From positions 1 to 35,764 of the forward strand of contig DQWH01000119.1 in assembly GCA_011042635.1 (NCBI GenBank): a stretch of 35,764 nucleotides of DNA. Reading direction: 5' to 3'. The notes under the pieces are model-generated. The model saw only the letters and a list, made by a program, of their open reading frames with translations, ran no database searches and had not been told where the DNA came from. Made by a program: the position numbers and the translations under genes. Origin of the DNA: Bacteroidota bacterium. Its GTDB lineage: Bacteria > Bacteroidota > Bacteroidia > Bacteroidales > VadinHA17. Of the stretch, positions 1-7,775 are shown one piece after another (within the stretch, counting starts at the first letter, position 1; each line of letters begins with the position of its first letter).

Positions 1-803
1 GAAAGGAAAAAGACCTTTCGTGGAGCCTGAATGCAGGCATGATGGTCCATGTGACAACCTCTTCCGATCTTACCGTTTCCCTGGCGCGTGCCTACCGGTC
101 GGCTTCCCTCGAAGAAAGATTCAAGTACATCGACCTGGGTTCCATGGTCAGGGTGGGAGATCCTGCCCTGGAGCCTGAAACTGGCTGGTCGGCCGACCTG
201 GGATGGAGAACCTGGACCTCTTCTCTGGAACTGGGTTTCAATGCTTTTCTGAACCGGGTGAACGGATTGATCACCGAAATGCCGGGGGAATATATATATA
301 ATGTATATACCGGTTCGGATACCTGGGTGACCGATACCCTTCCTGCCCTGGTGAACACCAATATCGACCGGGGCCTGCTCGCCGGGTTCGATCTGAGCTG
401 GAAGGTAATGCCGGGACGCAGGTTCTTTGCCGGAGGTTCGGCGGGTTTCGTTTATGCCCGGGATATGGATTCGGGCGATGCCCTGCCCCTGATACCTCCT
501 TTCAATGGCAATCTGTTTGCCGGATACAGGATAGAAAAAGCGCTTCAGGTGACTGTCAAATCGGAATTTGCCGCTGACCAGAACCGGATTGCCGACGGAG
601 AACGTGCCACACCCGGTTATGCTATCTATCATGCCTATGTCCAGACAGTTCCTTTGGAACTGGGTTCTGTTTCCCTCCGGTGGTATGCGGGGGTGGAAAA
701 TATGACCGACCGGGCCTGGAGAAACCACCTGACCTCCAACCGGGGAACGGTGGATGTGGAACCCGGACGGAATTTCTTTATCAGACTCAGGATTGATTTC
801 TGA
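1..803 (+). CDS. TonB-dependent receptor, C-terminal part (5' end outside window)
   Basis: The frame is open from base 3 to the stop at 801-803, so the gene enters from the left edge and about 266 residues are visible. They look like the last strands of a TonB-dependent outer-membrane beta-barrel: alternating polar and aromatic residues, the family-typical segment AYRSASLEERF followed by LEPETG, and a terminal strand ending in phenylalanine (FFIRLRIDF), the usual barrel-assembly signal. Such receptors import siderophores, cobalamin or glycans across the outer membrane using TonB energy. The plug and any carboxypeptidase-like N-terminus are not in view, so the substrate cannot be named. The first ATG in the frame (39) is internal, not a start. 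A strong terminator follows 28 bases after the stop. The family call is firm. Confidence 0.9.
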   Translation, partial: KEKDLSWSLNAGMMVHVTTSSDLTVSLARAYRSASLEERFKYIDLGSMVRVGDPALEPETGWSADLGWRTWTSSLELGFNAFLNRVNGLITEMPGEYIYNVYTGSDTWVTDTLPALVNTNIDRGLLAGFDLSWKVMPGRRFFAGGSAGFVYARDMDSGDALPLIPPFNGNLFAGYRIEKALQVTVKSEFAADQNRIADGERATPGYAIYHAYVQTVPLELGSVSLRWYAGVENMTDRAWRNHLTSNRGTVDVEPGRNFFIRLRIDF

Positions 804-830
804 TCTCCCTCCTGTGAGGAGTGGCGAAAG

Positions 831-871
831 AGGCTGCTGCGGGTTGGGGGTTTCCGCTGCAGCCTTTTTTT
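831..871 (+). terminator. Rho-independent terminator after the TonB-dependent receptor gene
   Basis: AGGCTGCTGCGG (831-842) can pair with CCGCTGCAGCCT (854-865) with a single mismatch, leaving an 11-base loop, and a run of seven T begins at 865. It lies just downstream of the receptor stop codon and before the degraded region, so it probably ends that transcript. Confidence 0.8.
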
Positions 872-1158
872 ATGGGAACCGGCATGTTGAATAATAGCTG
901 TTCCGGAAGCGGGTCATGCGTATTTTCTGTAATGTTTGGGTGGAAGTGGCCACCCGGATGAAAAGAGCATTATCGTAGTCCTTTGAAAACAGAGAAAAAG
1001 GGAATACAAAAAGCAACGATCATGACAGAAAAACTGATCACCGTCAGAAAAAAGTTGCAGTAAAGGTCCGGGAAACGCTGACCCCGTATGGATGTTCCAT
1101 TAAAACCCGCCTGGGGTTGATCTCTCCATATCCGGAATCTACATGCTCCTGATGTTGA

Positions 1159-1350
1159 GCATGGCATTATTCTTTCATTTCATCCATCGGTTACATCGGT
1201 TTCACCAGTTTACAGATCCTGGCCGGGGGTACCACCCTGGTGCTTATTTCCGGCAATACTTCATTGTCCTGGGGCCTGGATGCAAATATTTTCGGGATTA
1301 CGGTGTTGATGCTCCCATTTGCCATTATCTGCCTGGTACTAAACAGGTGA
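1159..1350 (+). pseudogene. Possible membrane-protein remnant
   Basis: Read in the frame of base 1159, this stretch encodes about 63 residues that look like two hydrophobic helices (IGYIGFTSLQILAGGTTLVL, then a Gly/Ile/Leu-rich segment ending FAIICLVLNR and a TGA stop). It follows an in-frame stop and has no good start. The neighbouring frame at 1143 begins with a hydrophobic MLLMLSMALFF, which would join to it across one frameshift. I read this as the C-terminal wreck of an integral membrane protein, but I cannot name the family. It sits beside an aldo/keto reductase pseudogene, which supports general decay of 872-2311. The rest of 872-1158 shows nothing I can support as a gene. Confidence 0.3.
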
Positions 1351-1392
1351 AAGATCGGGGTGAAAGCTTCTCCTGTTGTGAACGATCAGGCT

Positions 1393-2277
1393 TCATAACA
1401 GTTCCCTGCACACTATTTTCGATGGTTCATCTATCCGGTGAAGTTCTTCCCCGGTCAGATGGATTCTCAGGGCAACGGCTGCAGCCGTGGCGCCGTGGTT
1501 TTCAGCAATCTCTTCCGGCAACCGGATGAGTGGAAGGCTTTTCTTCAGACCCGGGCGGCGAAAAAATCTGTGCCATTTCCGGTAACCTGTGGACCGGATT
1601 CTTTCCCGATACCGGCGGAATTTTCCGGTTAATATACCCAGTTCCAGCGGAGAATAGGCAATAAGGGTGATGTCCAGTTTCTTTGCCGCCGGCAGAATGC
1701 CGTTCTTTTCGATTTCCCGTTCGAGCAAGCTGTATTTTACCTGGTGGGAAGCCAGTGACAGGACCAGCTCATGGAGCGTTTTATGTGCTCTGATCATTTA
1801 TCCGGCAGTAAAATTGCTGACACCCACCGGCCGGATCTTTCCCTGCTCAGCCAGCCTGACCATGGCCTTCATTTCCGTTTCCACCGGGGATAATCCGAAA
1901 GACCTATGAACCCGAAAAAGACCGGTCCCGTAGCCATTCAGATGGTACAACCTGTCGTCCACGGTCCGGAGCATATTTTTTACCCGGCGGAATAGAGGTC
2001 ACCATTTGGTGGCGATTACCACATCATCCGGAGAAATGTTATGTGTTTTCAGAGCCTCTGCCAGGGAAGCTTCTGAACGGCCCCTGCCATAAGCCTCGGC
2101 GGTGTCGAACCGGTTAATGCCTCCTTCCAGGGCAATTTTTCCGATTTCATAGGTTTTAACGGGGGGAATGGCTTTCCAGAAAGAACCGGCCTTCTTTTTC
2201 CCCTCGAGAACTGCCAGGTACCCGGTCCGACCGGTGTGATCCTAATCTCTGTTTTTCCCAGCGGTACGGTTATTCAT
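1393..2277 (-). pseudogene. Aldo/keto reductase pseudogene (stops, frameshifts, deletion)
   Basis: Read on the minus strand, the translation follows the aldo/keto reductase family from start to end, but it is broken. From the ATG at 2275-2277 it runs for a few residues. It shifts frame for GKTEIRITPVGPGTWQFSRG and shifts back for AGSFWKAIPP and the family signature GGINRFDTAEAYGRGRSE, which carries the catalytic Asp and Tyr. An in-frame TGA (1999-2001) follows ATKW, and a TAA (1798-1800) follows VSNFTAG. The next part contains LASHQVKYSLLERE and IAYSPLELGILTGKF. Near the end, AAAVAL joins directly to LTGEELHRIDE, losing about 30 residues that intact members have there, including the NADPH-phosphate site. 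Intact members are NADPH-dependent oxidoreductases of about 310-330 residues. Two different stop codons, two shifts and a deletion argue for decay and not recoding. Confidence 0.85.
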
Positions 2278-2311
2278 ACTCTTACCAGCACGGAACGGGC
2301 AGAAATGTTCG

Positions 2312-4876
2312 TCAGAAGCTGATCACTTTCCCGAAAAACACGGCATTGGACAACAATCTTGACGTTCCATGCCATATTTCCCTGAAGAGGATATCTTCAT
2401 GGAACACTATGATATTCCCTCTTCCTAACCGCCTGATGCTCAGCACGGGAGCTTCCGCCAGGCGTTTCAGGTTTTCTTTGGAAACATAACCGCTCAGCAG
2501 GGGGGTACTGGAAAAGCGCAGAGGTTCGGCCCAGGGAACGGGACCGGGAACGGCCACCGTTGACCCTTCCTTGAAAACTGGCAGGGATGGCCTTCGGTAG
2601 CCATAGAGCAGTGGATGAGTCAGGTCGGCCCGCGCCTGCAGGATAGAACCGGGAATATTATTCACGGTATATGATCTTGATCTTTCACTGTAGGTGTACC
2701 GGCGGGTGGTATCCCCTGCCGGTGGGGACTTATATTCCAGCCGGATCATTTCTTTTTCCGCCAGCCACCGGCCTGCCTGCCCGAAAGCGATCAGGGTACC
2801 GCCGTTACGTATCCAGCCGGCCAGGTTCTCAGCGAAACCGTTGTCGGCGTTACGATAGGATCCTTCAGGCAGAATGATGGTATTGTACCGGCTCAGACCG
2901 GTTTGTCCTGCCTGACCGATATCCACCAGAGTGACCGGGACCTGGTCATGCTGGTCGAAATGATACCAAATTTCCCCTGCTTCCTGACTTCTGATGCCGT
3001 TGCCTACCAGCATCATGACCGAGGGTTTTTCCAGAAACCGGAAAGAACCGCTGCCCAGATCGATTCCCCGGGGGGTGAGGCCGGTTTCAAGTGACAAAAA
3101 ATCCACTCCTGTTTCGCTGGCCACCCGTTGAATCAGTTTGTAGATTTCATCGGGGTTCATCGGCTGATCCTGAATATGGACCATGATGCTTCCGTGCCCG
3201 AATTCCCTGTCGGTTTGCCGGTCGCGGTACCTGAAAGGGGATGTGGCCACTCTGGTTTGCAGGCCTGCTTCCTGCAGGATGTACAGAGCGCGTGGAGCCC
3301 GGTCGTCATCCCAGGTAAAAAGGTAACCATACCGACTTTTTCCTCCTTTCACCTTACCCTGGGGGAAATCCGGGCTGGTGACCGGTTCGCCCAGGTACCG
3401 GTCCAGGTCTTTTGAGTTTCGTAGTTCGGCTACCGGCATATTGAAGGCCAGGGGCATGGTCCATGTGGAAATGTCGTAGAACGTGGTGTCGCTGAATTCC
3501 GTAATTGTTTCGAACAATCCGCGTATCATCCTGTACTGTTCCTGTTCCGTGGGAACGACAAAGGCATGGCCCGGGGTGAACACCTGTCCGCCGGCACGTA
3601 CTTCCTCTTTCAGACGGTATACCCTGATTTGATGCCGAAGGAGCAGATCGATGAAATGGGCGGTGCGGGTGGGGTTGTACTGGTCGCCTACGATACGGGC
3701 TTTTATGGGGTCCCGGCGGGCCAGATCGAGCGCTTCCCGGGAGAACCGGTACTGGTAATCCAGCAATTCATTTCTCAGTTCATGGGCACCCCGCAGGGTG
3801 GACAGGGTGACGGTAAACTGGTTGCGGATGGCAAAGGCCAGGGGTTTGAGACCGTAGTCGGTTTCTCTCCAGGTTCCCCGGAATCCGGCCTGTTCGAACA
3901 GGATACCGACCGACCCGTTGACATCGGGATAGGAAGATCCTTTTCCATAATAGAAATCGTCAAATACTTCTTCCGAATAATACAAAGAGCCGATGCTGTC
4001 GAGGGCCCGGGCGTGATAGGCAGCGATCATCCGGGTAAGTTCTTCATTTTCGGCCGGTGTCACGGGATTGTTTCTTTCCGGCACACCGGGCTGGAAATAG
4101 AAGGTCGAACCGGCTCCCATCTCATGGTGGTCGGTTACCACATTGGGTTTCCACCGGTGGAACTGTTCCACCCGGCCCCTGGATTCGGGATGCACAAGCA
4201 ACAGATAATCGCGGTTCAGATCAAACCAGTAATGGTTGGTGCGCCCGCCGGGCCAGGCTTCACGAAACTGGCGGGAAGCCGGATCGGGGGAGGGTACAAG
4301 GCTGTGGTGTATGTTGACCCATGTGGTGTGGCGTGTGTATCCGTCGGGGTTTAGGCAGGGATCCAACAGGATCACGGTATTATCGAGCATTTCTCTGATC
4401 TGTGGACTTTCAGCCGCGGCCAGGTAATAGGCGGTCAGCATGGCGGCATGAGAGGCGCTTGATTCGTTTCCGTGTACTCCGTAGCCCAGGCGGACTACCA
4501 GGGGAACTTCTTCCGGGGGTAGAGGGGAGGCATTTCCCGGATCTGCATTTGCCAGGTGTTTTTTTCGCATTTCCTCAAGCCGCGGTATGTTCTGAGGTGC
4601 AGAGAAAATAAGCTGTACCAGGGGTCTGAGTTCATGACTGCGGGCATATTCCTGTAGCACGGCCCGGTCAGATTCCGCAGCAATGGTCTCCATATACCTG
4701 ACCAGCTGGTCATGGGTGACATGGAATTCTCCCGGTGGATAGCCCAGAAATTCTTCCGGGGTGGTTATTTCAGGATTATAAGGTTCGTTGGCCGGAAGGT
4801 AATAATCCACCGGCATCTGCGAATAGACAGCGGTGCATGAAAAAATAACCAGCAATGACAGATACAGGTTTTTCAT
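2312..4876 (-). CDS. Secreted M14-family zinc carboxypeptidase with GATase1-like C-terminal domain
   Basis: 854 residues from the ATG at 4876, chosen because it opens a clean signal peptide (MKNLYLSLLVIFSCTAVYSQ). The longer frame up to 4957 adds an unlikely leader. The peptidase M14 signature is visible: H135-x-x-E138 in GYGVHGNESS, a third zinc ligand in VTDHHEMG (H250 or H251), NPDGY around 176-180, and a candidate catalytic glutamate in GILFEQAGFRG. From about residue 600 a Rossmann-like region (VMMLVGNGI, NTIILPEGSY, GWIRNGGTLIAFG) resembles the glutamine-amidotransferase-like tail common in Bacteroidota M14 proteins. That tail is probably structural or carbohydrate-related, not an active amidotransferase. 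Expected role: removal of C-terminal residues from peptides in the periplasm or outside the cell. It is a lone gene, divergent from the acyl-CoA synthetase. Substrate preference is unknown. Confidence 0.88.
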   Translation of the reverse strand: MKNLYLSLLVIFSCTAVYSQMPVDYYLPANEPYNPEITTPEEFLGYPPGEFHVTHDQLVRYMETIAAESDRAVLQEYARSHELRPLVQLIFSAPQNIPRLEEMRKKHLANADPGNASPLPPEEVPLVVRLGYGVHGNESSASHAAMLTAYYLAAAESPQIREMLDNTVILLDPCLNPDGYTRHTTWVNIHHSLVPSPDPASRQFREAWPGGRTNHYWFDLNRDYLLLVHPESRGRVEQFHRWKPNVVTDHHEMGAGSTFYFQPGVPERNNPVTPAENEELTRMIAAYHARALDSIGSLYYSEEVFDDFYYGKGSSYPDVNGSVGILFEQAGFRGTWRETDYGLKPLAFAIRNQFTVTLSTLRGAHELRNELLDYQYRFSREALDLARRDPIKARIVGDQYNPTRTAHFIDLLLRHQIRVYRLKEEVRAGGQVFTPGHAFVVPTEQEQYRMIRGLFETITEFSDTTFYDISTWTMPLAFNMPVAELRNSKDLDRYLGEPVTSPDFPQGKVKGGKSRYGYLFTWDDDRAPRALYILQEAGLQTRVATSPFRYRDRQTDREFGHGSIMVHIQDQPMNPDEIYKLIQRVASETGVDFLSLETGLTPRGIDLGSGSFRFLEKPSVMMLVGNGIRSQEAGEIWYHFDQHDQVPVTLVDIGQAGQTGLSRYNTIILPEGSYRNADNGFAENLAGWIRNGGTLIAFGQAGRWLAEKEMIRLEYKSPPAGDTTRRYTYSERSRSYTVNNIPGSILQARADLTHPLLYGYRRPSLPVFKEGSTVAVPGPVPWAEPLRFSSTPLLSGYVSKENLKRLAEAPVLSIRRLGRGNIIVFHEDILFREIWHGTSRLLSNAVFFGKVISF

Positions 4877-4971
4877 TGTGTAAAAGGATTTGAATAAGAT
4901 TCTGAAATTATAAAAAAAAACCGGAACCGGCAGGAGGGTATTTCCGTCAAAATGCATTACCGGAAGGATAA

Positions 4972-4988
4972 TTCCTGATTGTCAGGAA
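4972..4988. promoter_or_regulatory. Inverted repeat, possible operator
   Basis: TTCCTGAttgTCAGGAA is a perfect 7-base inverted repeat with a 3-base spacer. It lies in the 223-base gap between the divergently transcribed M14 peptidase and acyl-CoA synthetase genes, about 85 bases upstream of the latter's possible -7 element. No T-run follows, so a terminator is unlikely. It could bind a dimeric regulator acting on either gene; no regulator gene lies beside it. Confidence 0.35.
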
Positions 4989-5073
4989 CTCATACAGAAG
5001 AGTTTTTTCAATATGTTTTATCCGCCGGCCGGGTGATATGTTAAACAACAAGCACCGGACCTGCCGAAAATTG

Positions 5074-5081
5074 TATATTTA
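5074..5081 (+). promoter_or_regulatory. Possible -7 element upstream of the acyl-CoA synthetase
   Basis: TATATTTA matches the Bacteroidota -7 consensus TAnnTTTG at all but the last fixed base and ends 18 bases before the ATG at 5100. No TTG lies at the usual upstream distance, so the call is tentative. Confidence 0.35.
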
Positions 5082-5099
5082 TGACCAAATCTGTGAGAT

Positions 5100-7163
5100 A
5101 TGATCAATCGGCAACTGCTTGATCCCAAAAGTATTGTAGTGGTTGGTGGCTCGGATGATACCGCCAAGCCCGGAGGAAAAGTGTTAAAAAATCTGAAGGA
5201 CGGGAATTTCGGGGGTGAGCTGTATGTGCTGAATCCGAAAGCTGATGAGGTGCAGGGAGTTAAATCGTTTCGCGACCCTGCCGCTCTCCCGTCTTGTGAC
5301 CTGGCCATCCTGGCCATTGCAGCCCGTCACTGTCCGCCTGTGATGGAAGTGCTGGCCGGTGAGAAGGGGGTTCGCGCCTTTATTGTTCTTTCGGCCGGTT
5401 TTAGTGAGGAAAGTGAGGAAGGGGCCGGACTGGAAAGGCGGATGGTAGAGATAGTGAACGGGGTGGATGGTTGTTTGATCGGACCGAACTGCATCGGCTT
5501 TCTGAACCCCAATTACAATGGGGTATTTACTGAACCCATTCCACGGCTTGATCCGAAAGGATGTGACTTTATTTCAGGCTCGGGTGCCACGGCGGTGTTC
5601 ATTATGGAATCGGGTATTCCTAAAGGACTTTCCTTTGCCAGCGTATACTCGGTAGGGAACAGTGCCCAGATGGGTGTGGAGGACGTACTGAAGTACCTGG
5701 ACGAAGTGTTTGATCCGGAGAAAAGTTCACGCGTGAAGCTACTTTATATGGAAAGCGTGAAAAAGCCGCAGATGCTGCTCAAACATGCTTCGTCCCTTAT
5801 CAGCAAAGGCTGTCGCATAGCCGCTGTCAAAGCGGGAAGTTCCGAGGCGGGAAGCCGGGCAGCTTCTTCCCATACGGGTGCCATGGCCAGTCCGGATACT
5901 GCTGTGGATGCCCTGTTCCGAAAAGCTGGTATTGTGCGTTGTGAGGGCCGGGAAGAACTGGTTACCGTGGCTTCGGTGATGATGCATCCTGTCCCCCGGG
6001 GGAAAAGGATGGCCATTGTTACCCATGCAGGAGGTCCGGCAGTGATGCTGACCGATGCCCTTTCCCGCGAAGGATTTGAAATACCACCTTTCGAAGGACC
6101 TGCTGCTGCGGATTTGCTGGAAAAGCTGTTTCCAGGGTCGTCGGTGGCCAATCCCATTGATTTTCTGGCCACCGGTACGGCCGAACAGCTGGATGCCATA
6201 CTGGAAGCCTGTGAGCATGACTTTCATGCGGCCGATGCCATTACGGTGATCTTCGGCAGCCCGGGCCTCTTTCCTGTAAACGCGGTGTACGACGTACTTG
6301 ACCGTAGAATGAAAACCTGCAAAAAACCTATTTATGCCGTGCTTCCTTCCGTGATCAATGCCAGGGAAGAAATCGGACGATTTCTGGCCAGGGGAAGGAT
6401 CAACTTTCCCGACGAGGTTTTGTTTGCCCATGCTCTGGGAAAATTGATGAAACAGGAAACAAACCGGTATCCCCGCACCCGTATGCCGCAGGTGGACGTG
6501 AAAGCCGTACGGGATGTAATCGGGAAGGCCGGCAACGGCTATCTGATGCCGGAGGAAGTACAGCAACTGCTGGATGCAGCCGGCATTGACCGTGCACCCG
6601 AACGGGTGGCGGTCAGCAGCCGGGAGATGAAGGAAGCCTGTGAAACCATCGGTTTTCCACTGGTGATGAAAGTGGTGGGCCCGGTACATAAGTCGGATGT
6701 GGGAGGTGTGGAACTAAACATAAACCAGCTGGCGGAAGCAGAGGAAACATTCCACCGGCTGATGGGCATCCCGGAAGCCACCGGGGTACTGATCCAGCCC
6801 ATGCTGAAAGGGATCGAACTTTTTGCCGGGGCCAAAAGGGAAGAGGGATATGGACATCTGGTCATGTGCGGGCTGGGTGGTATTTACGTGGAAGTGCTGA
6901 AGGATGTGCAGGTGGCTCTTTCTCCGGTAACGGAGGAAGAAGCGGCCGCCATGATCGGTCGATTGAAAGGAGTTGCCCTGTTGCAGGGTGTGAGGGGGAG
7001 GTCCGGTATTGATACAGGCAAATTCGCTACCGTCATCAGCCGCCTGTCGGTCCTGCTGGAAACAGCTCCCGAAATTTATGAAATGGATATCAATCCCCTC
7101 CTGGGATCGGAAGACAGGGTGGTAGCCGTGGATGCCAGGATCAGGATTGAAAAGGAAAAATAA
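5100..7163 (+). CDS. ADP-forming acyl-CoA synthetase (acetate--CoA ligase, NDP-forming type; alpha-beta fusion)
   Basis: 687 residues, the usual size of the fused form. It converts acyl-CoA + ADP + Pi to acid + CoA + ATP, recovering ATP during fermentation, and acts in the cytosol. An N-terminal CoA-binding Rossmann domain (about 1-130; VVVGGSDDTAKPGGKVLKNL) is followed by a succinyl-CoA-ligase-like domain. H258 in SSHTGAMASPDTA is the expected phosphohistidine. A C-terminal ATP-grasp domain (about 465-687) contains VGPVHKSDVGGVELN and EMDINPLLG. The acyl group cannot be read from sequence. The downstream 2-oxoacid:ferredoxin oxidoreductase genes suggest acetyl-CoA, branched-chain acyl-CoA or succinyl-CoA. 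The family also contains protein acyltransferases with an additional GNAT domain; that domain is absent here, so the ligase role is preferred. Confidence 0.88.
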   Translation: MINRQLLDPKSIVVVGGSDDTAKPGGKVLKNLKDGNFGGELYVLNPKADEVQGVKSFRDPAALPSCDLAILAIAARHCPPVMEVLAGEKGVRAFIVLSAGFSEESEEGAGLERRMVEIVNGVDGCLIGPNCIGFLNPNYNGVFTEPIPRLDPKGCDFISGSGATAVFIMESGIPKGLSFASVYSVGNSAQMGVEDVLKYLDEVFDPEKSSRVKLLYMESVKKPQMLLKHASSLISKGCRIAAVKAGSSEAGSRAASSHTGAMASPDTAVDALFRKAGIVRCEGREELVTVASVMMHPVPRGKRMAIVTHAGGPAVMLTDALSREGFEIPPFEGPAAADLLEKLFPGSSVANPIDFLATGTAEQLDAILEACEHDFHAADAITVIFGSPGLFPVNAVYDVLDRRMKTCKKPIYAVLPSVINAREEIGRFLARGRINFPDEVLFAHALGKLMKQETNRYPRTRMPQVDVKAVRDVIGKAGNGYLMPEEVQQLLDAAGIDRAPERVAVSSREMKEACETIGFPLVMKVVGPVHKSDVGGVELNINQLAEAEETFHRLMGIPEATGVLIQPMLKGIELFAGAKREEGYGHLVMCGLGGIYVEVLKDVQVALSPVTEEEAAAMIGRLKGVALLQGVRGRSGIDTGKFATVISRLSVLLETAPEIYEMDINPLLGSEDRVVAVDARIRIEKEK

Positions 7164-7237
7164 GGGTTCTTGAGGTCAACGGAATGTGCATGGCGGCGAA
7201 CCCTGTAAAAAGGATAAATGAAATAAACCCTGCAGAT

Positions 7238-7762
7238 ATGAAAAAAATAGGATTGTTTTACGGTCCAGAAAAAGGCTCGGTGGAAAGGGTGGCCCACCTG
7301 ATAGCCGGTATGATCGGGGAAGGCCGGGTGGAGCTTCACCCGGTAAATAGTTTGGGAGCCGGTGATATCGAAAAATATGAGAACCTGATCTTCGGAATAT
7401 CGACCGTGGGTCGGGAAACCTGGGAGGCCGAAGGAAAGGATGCCGGCTGGGACTGGTTTCTGCCCGAAATTGACCGGGTTAACTGGGAAAACAAAAAGGT
7501 GGCCCTGTTCGGGCTGGGCGATCATATTACCTATGCCGATTTCTTTGTAGATGCGCTCGGTTTGCTGGGCAAGCGTTTGCTGGATAACGGGGCAGATATC
7601 ATCGGGCGTGTTTCGCCAGAAGGTTATACATTTTCCCATTCCAAAGGGCTGATAGACGGGAAATTCATCGGTCTGCCCCTGGATGAGGATTACGAAGCCG
7701 ACAAAACCCCTGCACGGGTTGAAAGATGGCTTGAGGAGATACTTCCCCGCTTTCATCGTTAA
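7238..7762 (+). CDS. Long-chain flavodoxin-like protein
   Basis: 174 residues from ATG 7238, chosen because MKKIGLFYG is the canonical first strand of flavodoxin; an earlier in-frame ATG at 7184 adds 18 residues that do not fit. The FMN-flanking loops and the long-chain insertion are present: STVGRETWEAEGKDAGWDWF, then FGLGDHITYADFFVDALG, then GYTFSHSKGLIDG and GLPLDEDYEAD. The phosphate-binding loop is odd: GPEKGSVE replaces the usual T/S-x-T-G-x-T, so three hydroxyl side chains that normally hold the FMN phosphate are missing. Its place between an ADP-forming acyl-CoA synthetase and 2-oxoacid:ferredoxin oxidoreductase genes suggests a low-potential electron carrier. It starts 74 bases after the synthetase gene and probably shares its transcript. 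Confidence 0.82.
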   Translation: MKKIGLFYGPEKGSVERVAHLIAGMIGEGRVELHPVNSLGAGDIEKYENLIFGISTVGRETWEAEGKDAGWDWFLPEIDRVNWENKKVALFGLGDHITYADFFVDALGLLGKRLLDNGADIIGRVSPEGYTFSHSKGLIDGKFIGLPLDEDYEADKTPARVERWLEEILPRFHR

Positions 7763-7775
7763 TACCATATTGTTT

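Noticed and set aside
938-955. GGGTGG/CCACCC hairpin
   Set aside because: A 6-base stem with no T-run and no gene end next to it; the real terminator is at 831-871.
1143-1529. 128-residue plus-strand open frame
   Set aside because: It runs into the antisense of the aldo/keto reductase pseudogene and changes character after the first ten residues; only its start may belong to a decayed membrane protein.
1798-2001. Stop-codon recoding in the aldo/keto reductase frame
   Set aside because: The two stops are of different kinds (TGA and TAA), and frameshifts and a deletion are also present; decay explains all of them.
3566-4354. 262-residue open frame on the plus strand inside the M14 peptidase gene
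   Set aside because: Glycine/valine-rich complement of the peptidase codons; the peptidase has intact catalytic motifs on the other strand.
5739-6689. 316-residue open frame on the minus strand inside the acyl-CoA synthetase gene
   Set aside because: It is antisense to a well-supported gene, has an odd His/Arg/Phe-rich composition, and no family mark; it is a by-product of codon use on the other strand.
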